A DNA stretch of 64,000 bases from Streptomyces coeruleorubidus (GCF_028885415.1 NZ_CP118527.1:4278001-4342000), one strand, 5' to 3'. Shown: positions 31,676 to 40,496, numbered from the stretch's first letter. A program made the numbers and translations. The notes: generated from the sequence alone by a model not told the origin.

Positions 31676-32363
31676 TCTTGTTCGGCCTCGGGGAACATCG
31701 GAACAGCCATTAGCGCTAAGCAGTTGATCTTGCTTTGCTGACGACTCTTGACCGTCTGGTGCCGCGAAAACGACTTTGGTGGGCTGGTGACGTGAAGCAG
31801 GTCCCGACGACTGAACTCTCGTGCCTCGTAGGCGGCTACAAGGCACTCCACGCCCGTCGTGCGCAGTACTCTCCGGGCATGTCTGCGGCAGCCACCCTTT
31901 ACGTGATCTCGGCTTGCTGGAAGTGGGCGGCATCGTCAAGACGGCAGTCGCTACCGAGGCGTACAACGCCGTCGTCGTCACCAGCGAGCCGAAGACACTC
32001 GAACAGCGCGTCGAAGGCCTGGAGGAGTGGAAGCGCAGCCTCCCGGAGGTACTCGACCGTCGGGACCGGGAAGTGGTGGCCCGCCTGGAGACTTCACACC
32101 TCGGTCACGTCATTTCGTTCTACCGCGATTGCTGCTTGAACGGGCGTCCGATCCACCCCGGCAGTGGGCCAGAACTGCCTCGCACAACGCCCCGGTTTTG
32201 AGAGGACTTCTGCGAACGGCGACCTGCGGAAACGTGATCGACTCCGGGACTCTCGCAGAACTCTCGCAACCGGTCATTGTGAGAGGGCGAGACGGGGATG
32301 CTGGGCATCGCCCGAGTCCCCGTCCCGATGTCCCGACCGTGCTCTTGGCTTCGAAGGCGCGGG
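31676..32363. other. 688-bp accessory stretch with a possible coiled-coil gene fragment
   Basis: No complete gene is evident. A plus-strand frame ending at 32201 contains, from GTG 31922 on, VGGIVKTAVATEAYNAVVVTS and EPKTLEQRVEGLEEWKRSLPEVLDRRDREVV, which reads like real helical protein. The start is poorly supported, and the end (after SHLGHVISF) looks frayed. It may be the N-terminal remnant of a conserved coiled-coil protein. The rest has reduced GC and no clear element. An ACTCTCGCAG/ACTCTCGCAA direct repeat lies near 32250. Confidence 0.35.
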
Positions 32364-33254
32364 TCACACCTTGACCGCCGTGAGCTTCTCAGGGTTGCGG
32401 ACGCAGTAGACGGCCGTCACGAGACCGCCGCGGATCTCGAACGAGGTCACCTGATCGAGTTCGCCGTCGATGAGCACCGCGACGGAGTGCATCCCGTTGT
32501 AGGTGCCGATACGGATGTCGAGTTCGCCCATGCGGGCGCCCTTGTCCAAGAGCCCGAGAAGCAGCCTGGCCACCTTGTCCGGCCCGACCACGGGGCGCCG
32601 CACCGCGTTCACGACCCCGCCGCCGTCAGCCAGGAACACCACATCGGGTGCGAGCAGGTCCATGAGGCCTTGGAGGTCACCGGTCGCGGCCGCCGTCAGG
32701 AACCGTTCGGCGACCGGCTGGGCCTCAGCAGGGGTGGCGAGTGCGGTGTGTCGCCTCGCGCGCACGCTGTTGCGGGCCCGCTGATTCAACTGCCGCACCG
32801 CGGCCTCGGACTTGCCCACCGCGGCGGCGATCTCCGCGTAGTCGAAGCCGAACACCTCGCGCAACACGAACACCGCGCGCTGGGTAGGGGTCAGGGCCTC
32901 CAGAACCAGCAGCATCGCGGTGGTCACGGCCTCGCCGGTGAGCACATGGTCGATGCCGTCGGGTGCGTCGCCGGCAGCGTCGGTCACCAGCGGCTCGGGC
33001 AGCCACGGCCCCACGTACTGTTCCCGGCGGCGGACGGCCGACCGCAGTACGCCGAGCGCCTGCCGGGTGACGATCTGCGCCAGGTAGGCCCGCGCGTTCT
33101 CCACCGAGGTGTGGTTCACCGACCGCCACCGCAGGTAGCTGTCCTGCAGGACGTCTTCGGCGTCGGCCACCGACCCGAGGATCTCGTAGGCGATCGAGAA
33201 CAGCAGGGCCCTGTGCGTGGTGAACTCGTCCGCGGGATCCGGCTGCTCGGTCAC
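32364..33254 (-). CDS. ECF41-type RNA polymerase sigma factor (SigJ-like)
   Basis: The 296-residue protein has sigma region 2 (TTHRALLFSIAYEILGSVADAEDVLQDSYLRW), region 4 (LTPTQRAVFVLREVFGFDYAEIAAAVGKSEAAVRQLNQRA) and the C-terminal SnoaL-like extension diagnostic of ECF41, with DGGG and the closing NPEKL motif. ECF41 factors have no separate anti-sigma; the C-terminal extension inhibits and activates them. They are usually linked to an oxidoreductase, carboxymuconolactone decarboxylase or epimerase gene. Here the partner is the upstream NDH-like oxidoreductase, coupled by a GTGA overlap. Confidence 0.93.
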   Translation of the reverse strand: MTEQPDPADEFTTHRALLFSIAYEILGSVADAEDVLQDSYLRWRSVNHTSVENARAYLAQIVTRQALGVLRSAVRRREQYVGPWLPEPLVTDAAGDAPDGIDHVLTGEAVTTAMLLVLEALTPTQRAVFVLREVFGFDYAEIAAAVGKSEAAVRQLNQRARNSVRARRHTALATPAEAQPVAERFLTAAATGDLQGLMDLLAPDVVFLADGGGVVNAVRRPVVGPDKVARLLLGLLDKGARMGELDIRIGTYNGMHSVAVLIDGELDQVTSFEIRGGLVTAVYCVRNPEKLTAVKV

Positions 33255-34348
33255 CTCGAGCCCCGCAGCCAGGCGTAGGTGGCGGTGCCGGCGCCGAACT
33301 TCGCGTAGCGACAGATCCGCTCCTTGGCCACGGCCGCGGTGCGCCCGGCGAAGTAGAGCCGGCGCACGGTGTCGTTCCTGCGGTTGACCTGCAGCAGCCC
33401 GTCGCGCCGGCCCAGGCTCAACGCCTGTCCGGTGTACCCCATGGAGTAGGGCTTGGGCTTACGGCCTTGGATCATCCGCGCCAGCGTATCCGCCGCGTGT
33501 GCGCCCTGAGGCATGGCCGTCGCGCAGGCCGCTCGAGAGCCGGGAACCGCGGCGCAGTCGCCGACGACGAAGATCCGCGGGTCGGTCACGCTGCGCAGAT
33601 GCTCGTCGACCACCGCACGCCCGTCGGCATCCACCTCAAGACCGCTGCGGGCGGCCAGGTCGGGCACGCTGCCGATGATCGCCCACAGCGTGAGGTCGGA
33701 GGTGACCGGCGCGCGCGAGTTCAGACGCACCATGTCGCCGCCTCCCTCCCCGGCGTCGGGGACAAGCTGCGCGACGGAGTCCTCCACGACCTCCACGTTC
33801 AAGCGGTCCAGGCCGGTGCGCACCCGCTTCCGCGCTCCTGCCGACAGGCTCGCGGCGATCGTCTGTCCCACGATCCGCACCCGGAGGTCGGGGCGGCCGA
33901 AGGCGATCTCGGAGGCCGTCTCGATGCCCGTCAGCCCGCCACCGATGACGGTGACCACCTTCCCGCCGGGCAACTCGGCCAGCGCGGCCCGCGCCATCTC
34001 CGCGCCCTCCCAGGTTCCCACCGGCAGGGTGCCCGGCAGCGGTGCGACCGTGCTGCCCACTGCGAGGAACAGGTAATCGAAGTCGAGACCCACCCCGTCG
34101 CCGAGAGTGACCTGGCCGTCACCGATCTTGTCAACGGTGCCCACCCGCGTCGTGATCCCTGCGCTCAGCATCGACGTCAGCGGCGTCGCCGCGGCTCCGG
34201 TCCCGGCGATCTGCTCGTGCAGCCGCACCCGCTCGACGAAGTCCGGACGGGGGTTGATCACCGTAATCTCCGCTGCCGTCACCTTCCTGGCCAGCCGGTT
34301 CGCCGCGATCGTCCCCGCGTAGCCGGCTCCCACCACCACGAGCCTCAT
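33251..34348 (-). CDS. FAD-dependent pyridine nucleotide oxidoreductase (NDH-2-like)
   Basis: The 365-residue protein has the FAD motif MRLVVVGAGYAGTIAANRLA, the NAD(P)H motif KVVTVIGGGLTGIETASEIA (about residue 150) and the second FAD motif DPRIFVVGDCAAVPG. This is the layout of type II NADH dehydrogenases and related quinone or ferredoxin reductases. No C-terminal membrane-anchoring helix is seen. GGAGG lies 7 nt before the ATG. It is cotranscribed with the ECF41 sigma factor, for which such oxidoreductases (the COE group) are typical targets. Confidence 0.9.
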   Translation of the reverse strand: MRLVVVGAGYAGTIAANRLARKVTAAEITVINPRPDFVERVRLHEQIAGTGAAATPLTSMLSAGITTRVGTVDKIGDGQVTLGDGVGLDFDYLFLAVGSTVAPLPGTLPVGTWEGAEMARAALAELPGGKVVTVIGGGLTGIETASEIAFGRPDLRVRIVGQTIAASLSAGARKRVRTGLDRLNVEVVEDSVAQLVPDAGEGGGDMVRLNSRAPVTSDLTLWAIIGSVPDLAARSGLEVDADGRAVVDEHLRSVTDPRIFVVGDCAAVPGSRAACATAMPQGAHAADTLARMIQGRKPKPYSMGYTGQALSLGRRDGLLQVNRRNDTVRRLYFAGRTAAVAKERICRYAKFGAGTATYAWLRGSR

Positions 34349-34414
34349 ATGTGCCTCCTGTTGTGCAATCGGTTCACACACGGGATGCAGCCCGCCTCGC
34401 GGTTGTGATGGGCA

Positions 34415-34440
34415 AGCCGAGTGACCTGCATCACTCGGCT
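34415..34440. promoter_or_regulatory. 10-bp inverted repeat at the junction of the NDH promoter and the Tn3 remnant
   Basis: AGCCGAGTGA and TCACTCGGCT are perfect 10-bp arms around a CCTGCA loop, 67 bp upstream of the NDH-like gene. It sits exactly where transposase homology stops. It could be an operator for the NDH-ECF41 operon, a terminator for the remnant, or a scar of the insertion. Confidence 0.6.
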
Positions 34441-34778
34441 TCACCCGGCCCAGGTGGAAGGAGGAGATCTCATCGACCCGCTCCAGCGCCTTCGCCATGC
34501 CCGTGCCCGTCGTCCGCTTCGACGGCCGGCGCAGCCGCTCCAGCTCCGAGATCCGACGGCTTTCGGGAACGTCCAGCAACACCACCAGGTCGCCGGGCAA
34601 GGCGGCTCCGAAACCCCGGGCAGCAGTACCCGGTTGCGGCACAGCCAGCCCACCGCCTGGTTGAACAGCGCCACCGGCCCCTCGGCGTGCGTCCAGCCCT
34701 GCCGTGCGGGAACGCGCGGAACTTCGGCCCCCCACTCGTGGCCGACCACCTTGGTGTTGGCGGCGCTGGAGAGGGTCA
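34441..34778 (-). pseudogene. Tn3-family transposase remnant
   Basis: Two minus-strand frames together give pieces of the N-terminal region of a Tn3/Tn4556-type transposase: GPVALFNQAVGWLCRNRVLLPGVS in one frame (about 34600-34700), then LVVLLDVPESRRISELERLRR and TGTGMAKALERVDEISSFHLGRVK in another (about 34450-34590). A frameshift and an internal deletion lie between them, and both the start and the large catalytic part are missing. The homology stops abruptly at about 34441. Confidence 0.7.
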
Positions 34779-34789
34779 AGAGCCCGCTC

Positions 34790-36109
34790 TCAGGCCCCGG
34801 TCGCCACCCCCACCCCCCGCCGCCGGATCACCAACGCCATCAGCGCAGCCACCGCGCACAACGCCCCCGACGCGTACCACATCACGTCGTACGAGCCGAA
34901 CGTGTCGCGGGCGACGCCGCCGAGGAAGGCGACCAGGGCGGCGCCGACCTGGTGGGAGGCGAGGACCCAGCCGAAGACGATCGCGCTGTCGTCGCCGTAC
35001 TGCTCGCGGCACAGGGCGAGGGTGGGCGGGACGGTGGCGACCCAGTCCAGGCCGTAGAAGACGATGAAGAAGATCATCGGCGGCTGGACGCTGGGCGTCA
35101 CCAGCAGCAGGGGGAGGAAGAGGAGGGAGACGCCCCGCAGGGAGTAGTAGACGGCGAGCAGGCGCCGGGCTTCGAAGCGGTCGGTGAACCAGCCGGAGGC
35201 GATCGTGCCGACGACGTCGAAGACGCCGATGACCGCGAGCAGCGAGGCGGCGGTCGTCAGGGGCATGCCGTGGTCGTGGGCCGCGGGCACGAAGTGGGTC
35301 TGGATCAGGCCGTTGGTCGAGGCGCCGCAGATCGCGAAGGTGCCGGCGAGCAGCCAGAACGGGCCGGTGCGTGCGGCCGAGAACAGGACGGTCACGGCCC
35401 GGCGGGCGGCGCCGGGTACCGGTGCGGGCTTCGGCACGAACTCGGTCGCGCCGTACGGCTTCAGGCCCACGTCCGCGGGGTGGTCGCGCAGCAGGAGCCA
35501 GACGAACGGGACGACCGCCAGGGCGGCGAGCGCGACCGTCACGGCCGCCGGGCGCCAGTCGTGCCGCTCGACGATCCAGGACAGCAGGGGCAGGAAGATC
35601 AGCTGGCCGGAGGCGGACGCGGCGGTGAGGATGCCGCTGACCAGGCCGCGCCGCTCGGTGAACCAGCGGTTGGTGACGGTCGCCGCGAACGCCAGCGCCA
35701 TGGAGCCGGAGCCGAGGCCGACCAGCAGGCCCCAGCACAGCATCAGTTGCCAGGCCGCCGTCATCCACACCGTGAGGCCCGAACCGAGCGCGATGACCGT
35801 CAGGGCGACCGCGACGACCCGGCGGATGCCGAAGCGGTCCATCAGGGCCGCCGCGAACGGCGCCGTCAGACCGTACAGCGCGAGATTGACCGAGACGGCG
35901 GCGCCGATCGTGCCGCGCGACCAGTCGAACTCGTCGTGCAACGGGTCGATGAGCAGGCCCGGCACGGAACGGAAGGCGGCGGCGCCGATGATCGTCACGA
36001 AGGTGACGGCGGCGACGAACCAGGCCCGGTGCACACGTCCGCGGCCGCCGCCTCGGCCGGGCTTCGACGGCTGCTGTCCGACTGCTGCGGCTTCGCTTGT
36101 CTGGGTCAC
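34790..36109 (-). CDS. MFS transporter
   Basis: The 439-residue protein has about twelve hydrophobic segments, beginning AWFVAAVTFVTIIGAAAFRSVPGLLIDPLHDEFDWSRGTIGAAVSVNLALYGL. It carries the DRFGIRRVV loop 2-3 signature of the major facilitator superfamily and a central cytoplasmic loop with PVPGAARRAV. The layout resembles the oxalate/formate and monocarboxylate antiporter branch (OFA/MCP-like). The GTG at 36109 is the best start. It could import a carboxylic acid for the adjacent catabolic genes, but no regulon operator precedes it, so this link is weak. Confidence 0.88.
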   Translation of the reverse strand: MTQTSEAAAVGQQPSKPGRGGGRGRVHRAWFVAAVTFVTIIGAAAFRSVPGLLIDPLHDEFDWSRGTIGAAVSVNLALYGLTAPFAAALMDRFGIRRVVAVALTVIALGSGLTVWMTAAWQLMLCWGLLVGLGSGSMALAFAATVTNRWFTERRGLVSGILTAASASGQLIFLPLLSWIVERHDWRPAAVTVALAALAVVPFVWLLLRDHPADVGLKPYGATEFVPKPAPVPGAARRAVTVLFSAARTGPFWLLAGTFAICGASTNGLIQTHFVPAAHDHGMPLTTAASLLAVIGVFDVVGTIASGWFTDRFEARRLLAVYYSLRGVSLLFLPLLLVTPSVQPPMIFFIVFYGLDWVATVPPTLALCREQYGDDSAIVFGWVLASHQVGAALVAFLGGVARDTFGSYDVMWYASGALCAVAALMALVIRRRGVGVATGA

Positions 36110-36180
36110 GCCATAGAGCTTCCGGCCTGCGCCGAGCTCCATCGAGTGGCCCGGAGGACAGCATTCGCTAGGATCGGGCC

Positions 36181-37287
36181 ATGACATCGGGCCCCGACTC
36201 CCCCAGCCCGGACCCGGGCGCCGGCTTCCGTCCCCACCGCGTCGTCGTCCTCGCCCTCGACGGGCTGCTGCCCTTCGAACTGGGCATCCCGCACCGCATC
36301 TTCGGCCGCCCCAGGGACGCCCGGGGACGGCACCTGTACGAGGTCGTGACCTGCTCGGTCCGGCCGCCGGGCCCGGTCGAGACGGACGCCGACTTCGCCA
36401 TCCACGTCGCGCACGGCCCGCAGGCCCTGGCCGACGCCGACACGGTGATCGTCCCGGCGTCGTACGAACTCGGCCCGGTCTACGACGAGGGCGTGCTGAC
36501 CGGCGAACTTGCCGCGGCCCTCGCACGCCTGCGGCCCGGCACCCGGCTGGCCTCCATCTGCACCGGCGTCTACGTCCTCGCCGCCGCCGGCCTCCTCGAC
36601 GGCCGCCCCGCCACCACCCACTGGGCCGACGCCGAGCGCCTCCAGCGGCTGTTCCCCAAGGTCGAGGTCGACCCGGACGTGCTGTTCATCGACGACGGCG
36701 ACGTGCTGACCTCCGCGGGCGTCGCGGCCGGCATCGACCTGTGCCTGCACATGGTGCGCCGCGACCACGGCGCGGCCGTCGCCAACGACGTGGCCCGCCG
36801 TACGGTCGTACCGCCGCACCGCGACGGCGGTCAGGCGCAGTACATCGAGCGGCCGGTGCCCGATCCGCAGCAGGCCTCCACCACCACCGCCCGCGCCTGG
36901 GCCCTGGGCCGCCTCCACGAGCCGATCCAGCTGCGCGACATGGCCGCCCAGGAAGCCATGTCGGTCCGCACGTTCACCCGCCGCTTCCGCGAGGAGACCG
37001 GCGTCAGCCCGGGCCAGTGGCTCACCCAGCAGCGCGTGGAACGGGCCCGTCACCTGCTGGAGTCCACCGACCGCACCGTCGACCAGGTGGCCCGCGACGC
37101 GGGCTTCGGCACGGCCCAGTCGATGCGCCAGCACCTCCAGGCGGCGCTCGGTGTCACGCCCACCGCCTACCGGCGGACCTTCCGAACCGGCAGAGACAGG
37201 GCGGGCCGTCAGAACGTGAGCACCCCGCGCGCCACCCGCCCCGCCTCCGCGTCCGCCGCCGCCTTCTCGAAGTCCTCGACCGGGTAG
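36181..37287 (+). CDS. GlxA-family transcriptional regulator (DJ-1/PfpI domain plus AraC HTH)
   Basis: The 368-residue protein has an amidotransferase-like DJ-1/PfpI domain (RVVVLALDGLLPFELGIPHRIFGRP, TRLASICTGVYVLAAAGLLDGRPATTHWADAERL with the C-T-G nucleophile elbow) and a C-terminal AraC double helix-turn-helix (LRDMAAQEAMSVRTFTRRFREETGVSPGQWLTQQRVERARHLLE and VDQVARDAGFGTAQSMRQHLQAALGVTPTAYRR). Members act as activators that sense small ligands. The last 26 codons overlap the 3' end of the convergent dehydrogenase gene by 79 bp. That C-terminal extension is unlike the usual end a few residues after YRR. Confidence 0.9.
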   Translation: MTSGPDSPSPDPGAGFRPHRVVVLALDGLLPFELGIPHRIFGRPRDARGRHLYEVVTCSVRPPGPVETDADFAIHVAHGPQALADADTVIVPASYELGPVYDEGVLTGELAAALARLRPGTRLASICTGVYVLAAAGLLDGRPATTHWADAERLQRLFPKVEVDPDVLFIDDGDVLTSAGVAAGIDLCLHMVRRDHGAAVANDVARRTVVPPHRDGGQAQYIERPVPDPQQASTTTARAWALGRLHEPIQLRDMAAQEAMSVRTFTRRFREETGVSPGQWLTQQRVERARHLLESTDRTVDQVARDAGFGTAQSMRQHLQAALGVTPTAYRRTFRTGRDRAGRQNVSTPRATRPASASAAAFSKSSTG

Positions 37288-38258
37288 GTACGGGTGACGA
37301 GTTCGTCGAGCAGCAGCCGGCGCTGGCGGTACAGGTCCGCGTACAGGGCGATGTCCCGCTGGGGGCGGGAGGAGCCGTAGCGGCAGCCCAGGATGGACTT
37401 GTCGAGGTACATCGACGAGACGCGGAAGGACGCCTCGGCCGCGGCCGGCGGTACCCCGAGGAGGATCGCCTGGCCGCGCCGGTCCAGTGCGTCGATCGCC
37501 TGGCGGATCAGCTCCACACGGCCGACGCACTCGAAGGCGTGGTCCACGCCCGTGGGCAGGATGTCCCGCACTCCCTCCGCCGAGGTGAGGAAGTCCGTCG
37601 CACCAAAGCCGCGTGCCACCTCCTCCTTGGCCGGGTCGGCGTCGACGGCCACGATCCGCAGGGCGCCCGCGAGCCGCGCCCCCTGCACCACGTTCAGGCC
37701 GATCCCGCCCGTCCCGATCACCAGGACACTGTCGCCGCGGTCCACCCGCGCCCGGTTCAGCACGGCGCCCACCCCCGTCAGCACCCCGCACCCGATGAGC
37801 GCCGCCGAGGCCATGGGGATGTCCTCGGGGATACGGACCGCCTGGACGGCCTTCACGACCGTGCGCTCCGCGAACGCCGAGTTCGCGGCGAACTGGTGCA
37901 CCGGCACCCCGGCCTGACGGAACGGCCGGCCCGGACGCCCGATCGCCTGCCGGCACATGGTCGGGCGCCCCCGGTCGCACTCCGCGCACGTACCGCAGTT
38001 GGCAAGGGTGGACAGCGCCACATGGTCACCGGGGGTCACATGTGTGACGCCACCACCCACCGCCTCCACGACCCCGGCGCCCTCATGGCCCAGCACCACA
38101 GGAACCGGGAAGGGTATGGTCCCGTCCACCACCGACAGATCGCTGTGACACAGCCCCGCCGCCGCGATCGCGACCCGCACCTCACCCGGCCCCGGCTCCC
38201 GCACCTCAAGATCGGTGACGACCCGGACCTGCTTCCCGTCGAAGATCACGCCTCGCAT
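37209..38258 (-). CDS. Zn-dependent alcohol dehydrogenase (MDR superfamily)
   Basis: The 349-residue protein has the catalytic zinc ligands in AAGLCHSDLSVVDGTIPFPVPVVLGHEGAGVV (C, H-E), the structural zinc lobe NCGTCAECDRGRPTMC, and the Rossmann motif SVLVIGTGGIGLNVVQGARLAG with acidic VAVDAD (NAD preference). It oxidises a primary or secondary alcohol to the carbonyl, in this pathway possibly a side-chain alcohol. It is the third gene of the SDR-acyl-CoA dehydrogenase operon; its ATG overlaps the preceding TGA (TGATG). Confidence 0.9.
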   Translation of the reverse strand: MRGVIFDGKQVRVVTDLEVREPGPGEVRVAIAAAGLCHSDLSVVDGTIPFPVPVVLGHEGAGVVEAVGGGVTHVTPGDHVALSTLANCGTCAECDRGRPTMCRQAIGRPGRPFRQAGVPVHQFAANSAFAERTVVKAVQAVRIPEDIPMASAALIGCGVLTGVGAVLNRARVDRGDSVLVIGTGGIGLNVVQGARLAGALRIVAVDADPAKEEVARGFGATDFLTSAEGVRDILPTGVDHAFECVGRVELIRQAIDALDRRGQAILLGVPPAAAEASFRVSSMYLDKSILGCRYGSSRPQRDIALYADLYRQRRLLLDELVTRTYPVEDFEKAAADAEAGRVARGVLTF

Positions 38259-39406
38259 CACGCGGCTCCCTTGGGCTCCCTGGGCAGGCCGAGCACGCGC
38301 TCGGCGATGATCGTGCGCTGGATCTGGTCCGAGCCGCCGTAGATGGTGTCGGCCCGGGAGAAGAGGAAGAGGTGCTGTGCCGCGTCCAGTTCGTACGGCG
38401 ACGACGCCGACCAGTCCGTCGGACCGACGCTCGCGGCCGCGCCCCGCACCAGCACCGCCAGCTCCCCGAGCCGCTGATGCCAGCCGGCCCACAGCAGCTT
38501 CGCCACGCTCGGGGCACCCGCGTCGCCCGAACCGCCCAGTGTGCGCAGGGCGTTCCAGCGCATCGCGCGCAGCTCGGCCCACTGCCGGACGAGCCGTTCC
38601 CGTACGACGGGATCCCGCACCGCACCCGACTCCACGGCCGCCCGCACCACGCTGCCCAACTCCTCGGCGAACCCGATCTGCTGCGCCAGCGTGGACACGC
38701 CCCGCTCGAAGCCGAGGAGGCTCATGGCGACGCGCCAGCCGTTGCCCTCACCACCGACGACATGCTCCGCGTACGCGCCGTCGAAGAAGACCTCGTTGAA
38801 GTCGCTGGTGCCCGTCAACTGCCGGATGGGACGGACCTCGATCCGGCCCGGCTGGTCCATGGGGACGAGGAGGAAGGTCAGTCCATGGTGCCGCTTCGAC
38901 CCGGGCTCGGTGCGGGCGAGCACGAAGCACCAGTCCGCCTCGTGCGCGAGTGACGTCCAGATCTTCTGCCCGGTGACGCGGTAGGTACGGCCGTCCGTCT
39001 CGCGCACGGCCGCGGTACGGACACCGGCCAGGTCCGAGCCGGCGCCGGGTTCGCTGTAGCCCTGACACCAGAGTTCCTCGCCGGCGGCGATCGGGGGCAG
39101 GAAGCGGGACTTCTGCTCCTCGGTGCCGTGCGCGATGAGCGTGGGGGCCAGGAGGTTCTCACCGATGTGGCCGGAGCGCGGGGGCGCGGCCGACCGGGCG
39201 TACTCCTCGGCCCAGACGACCTGTTGGGTGAGCGTGGCGGTGCGGTTGCCGTAGCCGTCCGCAGACCAACCGAGACCTATCCAGCCGGCTGCTCCGAGGG
39301 TGCGTTCCCAGACGCGGCGGTCTGTTACGCCCTTGGCATGCGTGGCGAGCCAGGCACGAGCCTCGGCACGAAAGTCCTCGTCATCCTGCGTGAACCCGTA
39401 ATCCAC
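38258..39406 (-). CDS. acyl-CoA dehydrogenase
   Basis: The 382-residue protein has the full acyl-CoA dehydrogenase pattern: FTQDDEDFRAEARAWLATH, WCQGYSEPGAGSDLAGVRTAAVRE (flavin-binding strand of the middle domain), KIWTSLAHEADWCFVLARTEPG, and the C-terminal DTIYGGSDQIQRTIIAERVLGLPRE. The start is the GTG at 39406 preceded by AAGGCGG. It and the enzyme at 43802 are the larger type of FadE subunit, while those at 5210 and 42918 are the short divergent type, so heteromers are plausible. The 116 bp upstream hold a dispersed intergenic repeat, between this gene and the SDR gene. Confidence 0.92.
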   Translation of the reverse strand: MDYGFTQDDEDFRAEARAWLATHAKGVTDRRVWERTLGAAGWIGLGWSADGYGNRTATLTQQVVWAEEYARSAAPPRSGHIGENLLAPTLIAHGTEEQKSRFLPPIAAGEELWCQGYSEPGAGSDLAGVRTAAVRETDGRTYRVTGQKIWTSLAHEADWCFVLARTEPGSKRHHGLTFLLVPMDQPGRIEVRPIRQLTGTSDFNEVFFDGAYAEHVVGGEGNGWRVAMSLLGFERGVSTLAQQIGFAEELGSVVRAAVESGAVRDPVVRERLVRQWAELRAMRWNALRTLGGSGDAGAPSVAKLLWAGWHQRLGELAVLVRGAAASVGPTDWSASSPYELDAAQHLFLFSRADTIYGGSDQIQRTIIAERVLGLPREPKGAA

Positions 39407-39451
39407 GATAGCCGCCTTATTCCGGTGACTGGGCTTGAGATGAGGCCCCTG

Positions 39452-39497
39452 AGGGGCGCGGGGAACTGCGCGACCAGCCACAACGAACCCGCAGCCG
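39452..39497 (+). repeat. dispersed Streptomyces intergenic repeat, copy 1
   Basis: This copy contains GGGGCGCGGGGAACTGCGCG, then ACCAGCCACAACG and ACCCGCAGCCG. An inverted copy with about 87 percent identity lies at 58625-58672. I recall this sequence as widespread between Streptomyces genes; its function is unknown to me. It lies between the SDR and acyl-CoA dehydrogenase genes of one presumed operon. Confidence 0.75.
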
Positions 39498-39522
39498 CCA
39501 CACCACACGCACCCCCGAGCCC

Positions 39523-40434
39523 TCACGCGTTCGGCCGCTCCCCCTCCCGAGCCGCCCTCTCCATCTCCCGCACCCGCTCCAGCATCGGCATCGGATCCAC
39601 CCCCACCGACCCGGGCAGAAACTCCGCGATCCTCTCCACGGTCCAACCGCCGGAGGCATACGCGGCACGCAGCTCCCTCGGCTGCGCCCACACCGCGATC
39701 TTCGCCCCGGCGACCGTGTACACCTGCCCGGTGATCCCCTGCTCCCGCGCCCCGTCGGACAGCAGATACACCACCAGCGCGGCGACGTCCTCCGGCTCCC
39801 CGATCTCCGCCAGCTCCATCGGCACGCCCGCGGACATCCGCGTACGCGCGACCGGCGCCACGGCGTTCGCGGTCACCCCGTACTTGTGCAAGCCCAGCGC
39901 CGCGCTCCGCACGAGCGAGATGATCCCGCCCTTGGCCGCGCTGTAGTTGGCCTGCGACACCGACCCCTGATGGTTGCCGCTGGTGAAGCCGATCAGCGTC
40001 CCGGCGCGTTGCTTGCGCATCACCGCCGAGGCGGCCCGGAACACCGTGAACGTGCCCTTCAGGTGCGTCGCGACGACCGGGTCCCACTCCTCCTCGGTCA
40101 TGTTGAACAGCATCCGCTCCCGCAGGATCCCGGCCACGCAGACCACGCCGTCGAGCCGTCCGTACGACGACAGCGCCACGTCGACGACCCGCTGCCCGCC
40201 CGCCATGGTGGAGATGTCGTCGGCGACGGCGACCGCGTCCCCGCCCGCCGCCTCGATCTCCTTGACCACGGCCTCGGCGACCTCACTGGCCGGCGAGGCG
40301 CCGTCGACCGCCACGCCGTAGTCGTTGACGACGACCTTCGCTCCCTCGGCCGCCGCCGCGAGCGCGACCGCCCGGCCGATGCCCCGCCCGGCGCCGGTGA
40401 CGGCGACGACCTTGCCTGCCAAGAAGTTCCCCAC
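39523..40434 (-). CDS. short-chain dehydrogenase/reductase (3-hydroxyacyl-CoA dehydrogenase-like)
   Basis: The 303-residue SDR has the NAD motif VVAVTGAGRGIGRAVALAAAAEGAKVVVNDYG, the NNAG-equivalent VCVAGILRERMLFNMTEEEWD, and the catalytic SQANYSAAKGGIISLVRSAALGL (Y-x-x-x-K). The long insert after the first strand (VDGASPASEVAEAVVKEIEAAGGDAV) and the C-terminal extension resemble the SDR unit of peroxisomal multifunctional enzyme 2, a D-3-hydroxyacyl-CoA dehydrogenase. It is the first gene of the operon with the acyl-CoA and alcohol dehydrogenases, downstream of operator sites 7 and 8. Confidence 0.9.
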   Translation of the reverse strand: MGNFLAGKVVAVTGAGRGIGRAVALAAAAEGAKVVVNDYGVAVDGASPASEVAEAVVKEIEAAGGDAVAVADDISTMAGGQRVVDVALSSYGRLDGVVCVAGILRERMLFNMTEEEWDPVVATHLKGTFTVFRAASAVMRKQRAGTLIGFTSGNHQGSVSQANYSAAKGGIISLVRSAALGLHKYGVTANAVAPVARTRMSAGVPMELAEIGEPEDVAALVVYLLSDGAREQGITGQVYTVAGAKIAVWAQPRELRAAYASGGWTVERIAEFLPGSVGVDPMPMLERVREMERAAREGERPNA

Positions 40435-40461
40435 GCCCGGCCCCTTCCCGTCCCACGGTTT

Positions 40462-40476
40462 CTGACGGACCGTTAG
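40462..40476. promoter_or_regulatory. operator site 7 (SDR side of divergent promoter)
   Basis: CTGACGGACCGTTAG matches 11 of 12 fixed bases; it is 27 bp upstream of the SDR start. Confidence 0.75.
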
Positions 40477-40496
40477 ATTTTGCAGACCCCCAGATT

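Noticed and set aside
34441..36184. 587-codon plus-strand frame across the MFS gene
   Set aside because: Complement of a membrane-protein gene; its Arg/Gly/Asp-rich low-complexity sequence is the usual antisense pattern.
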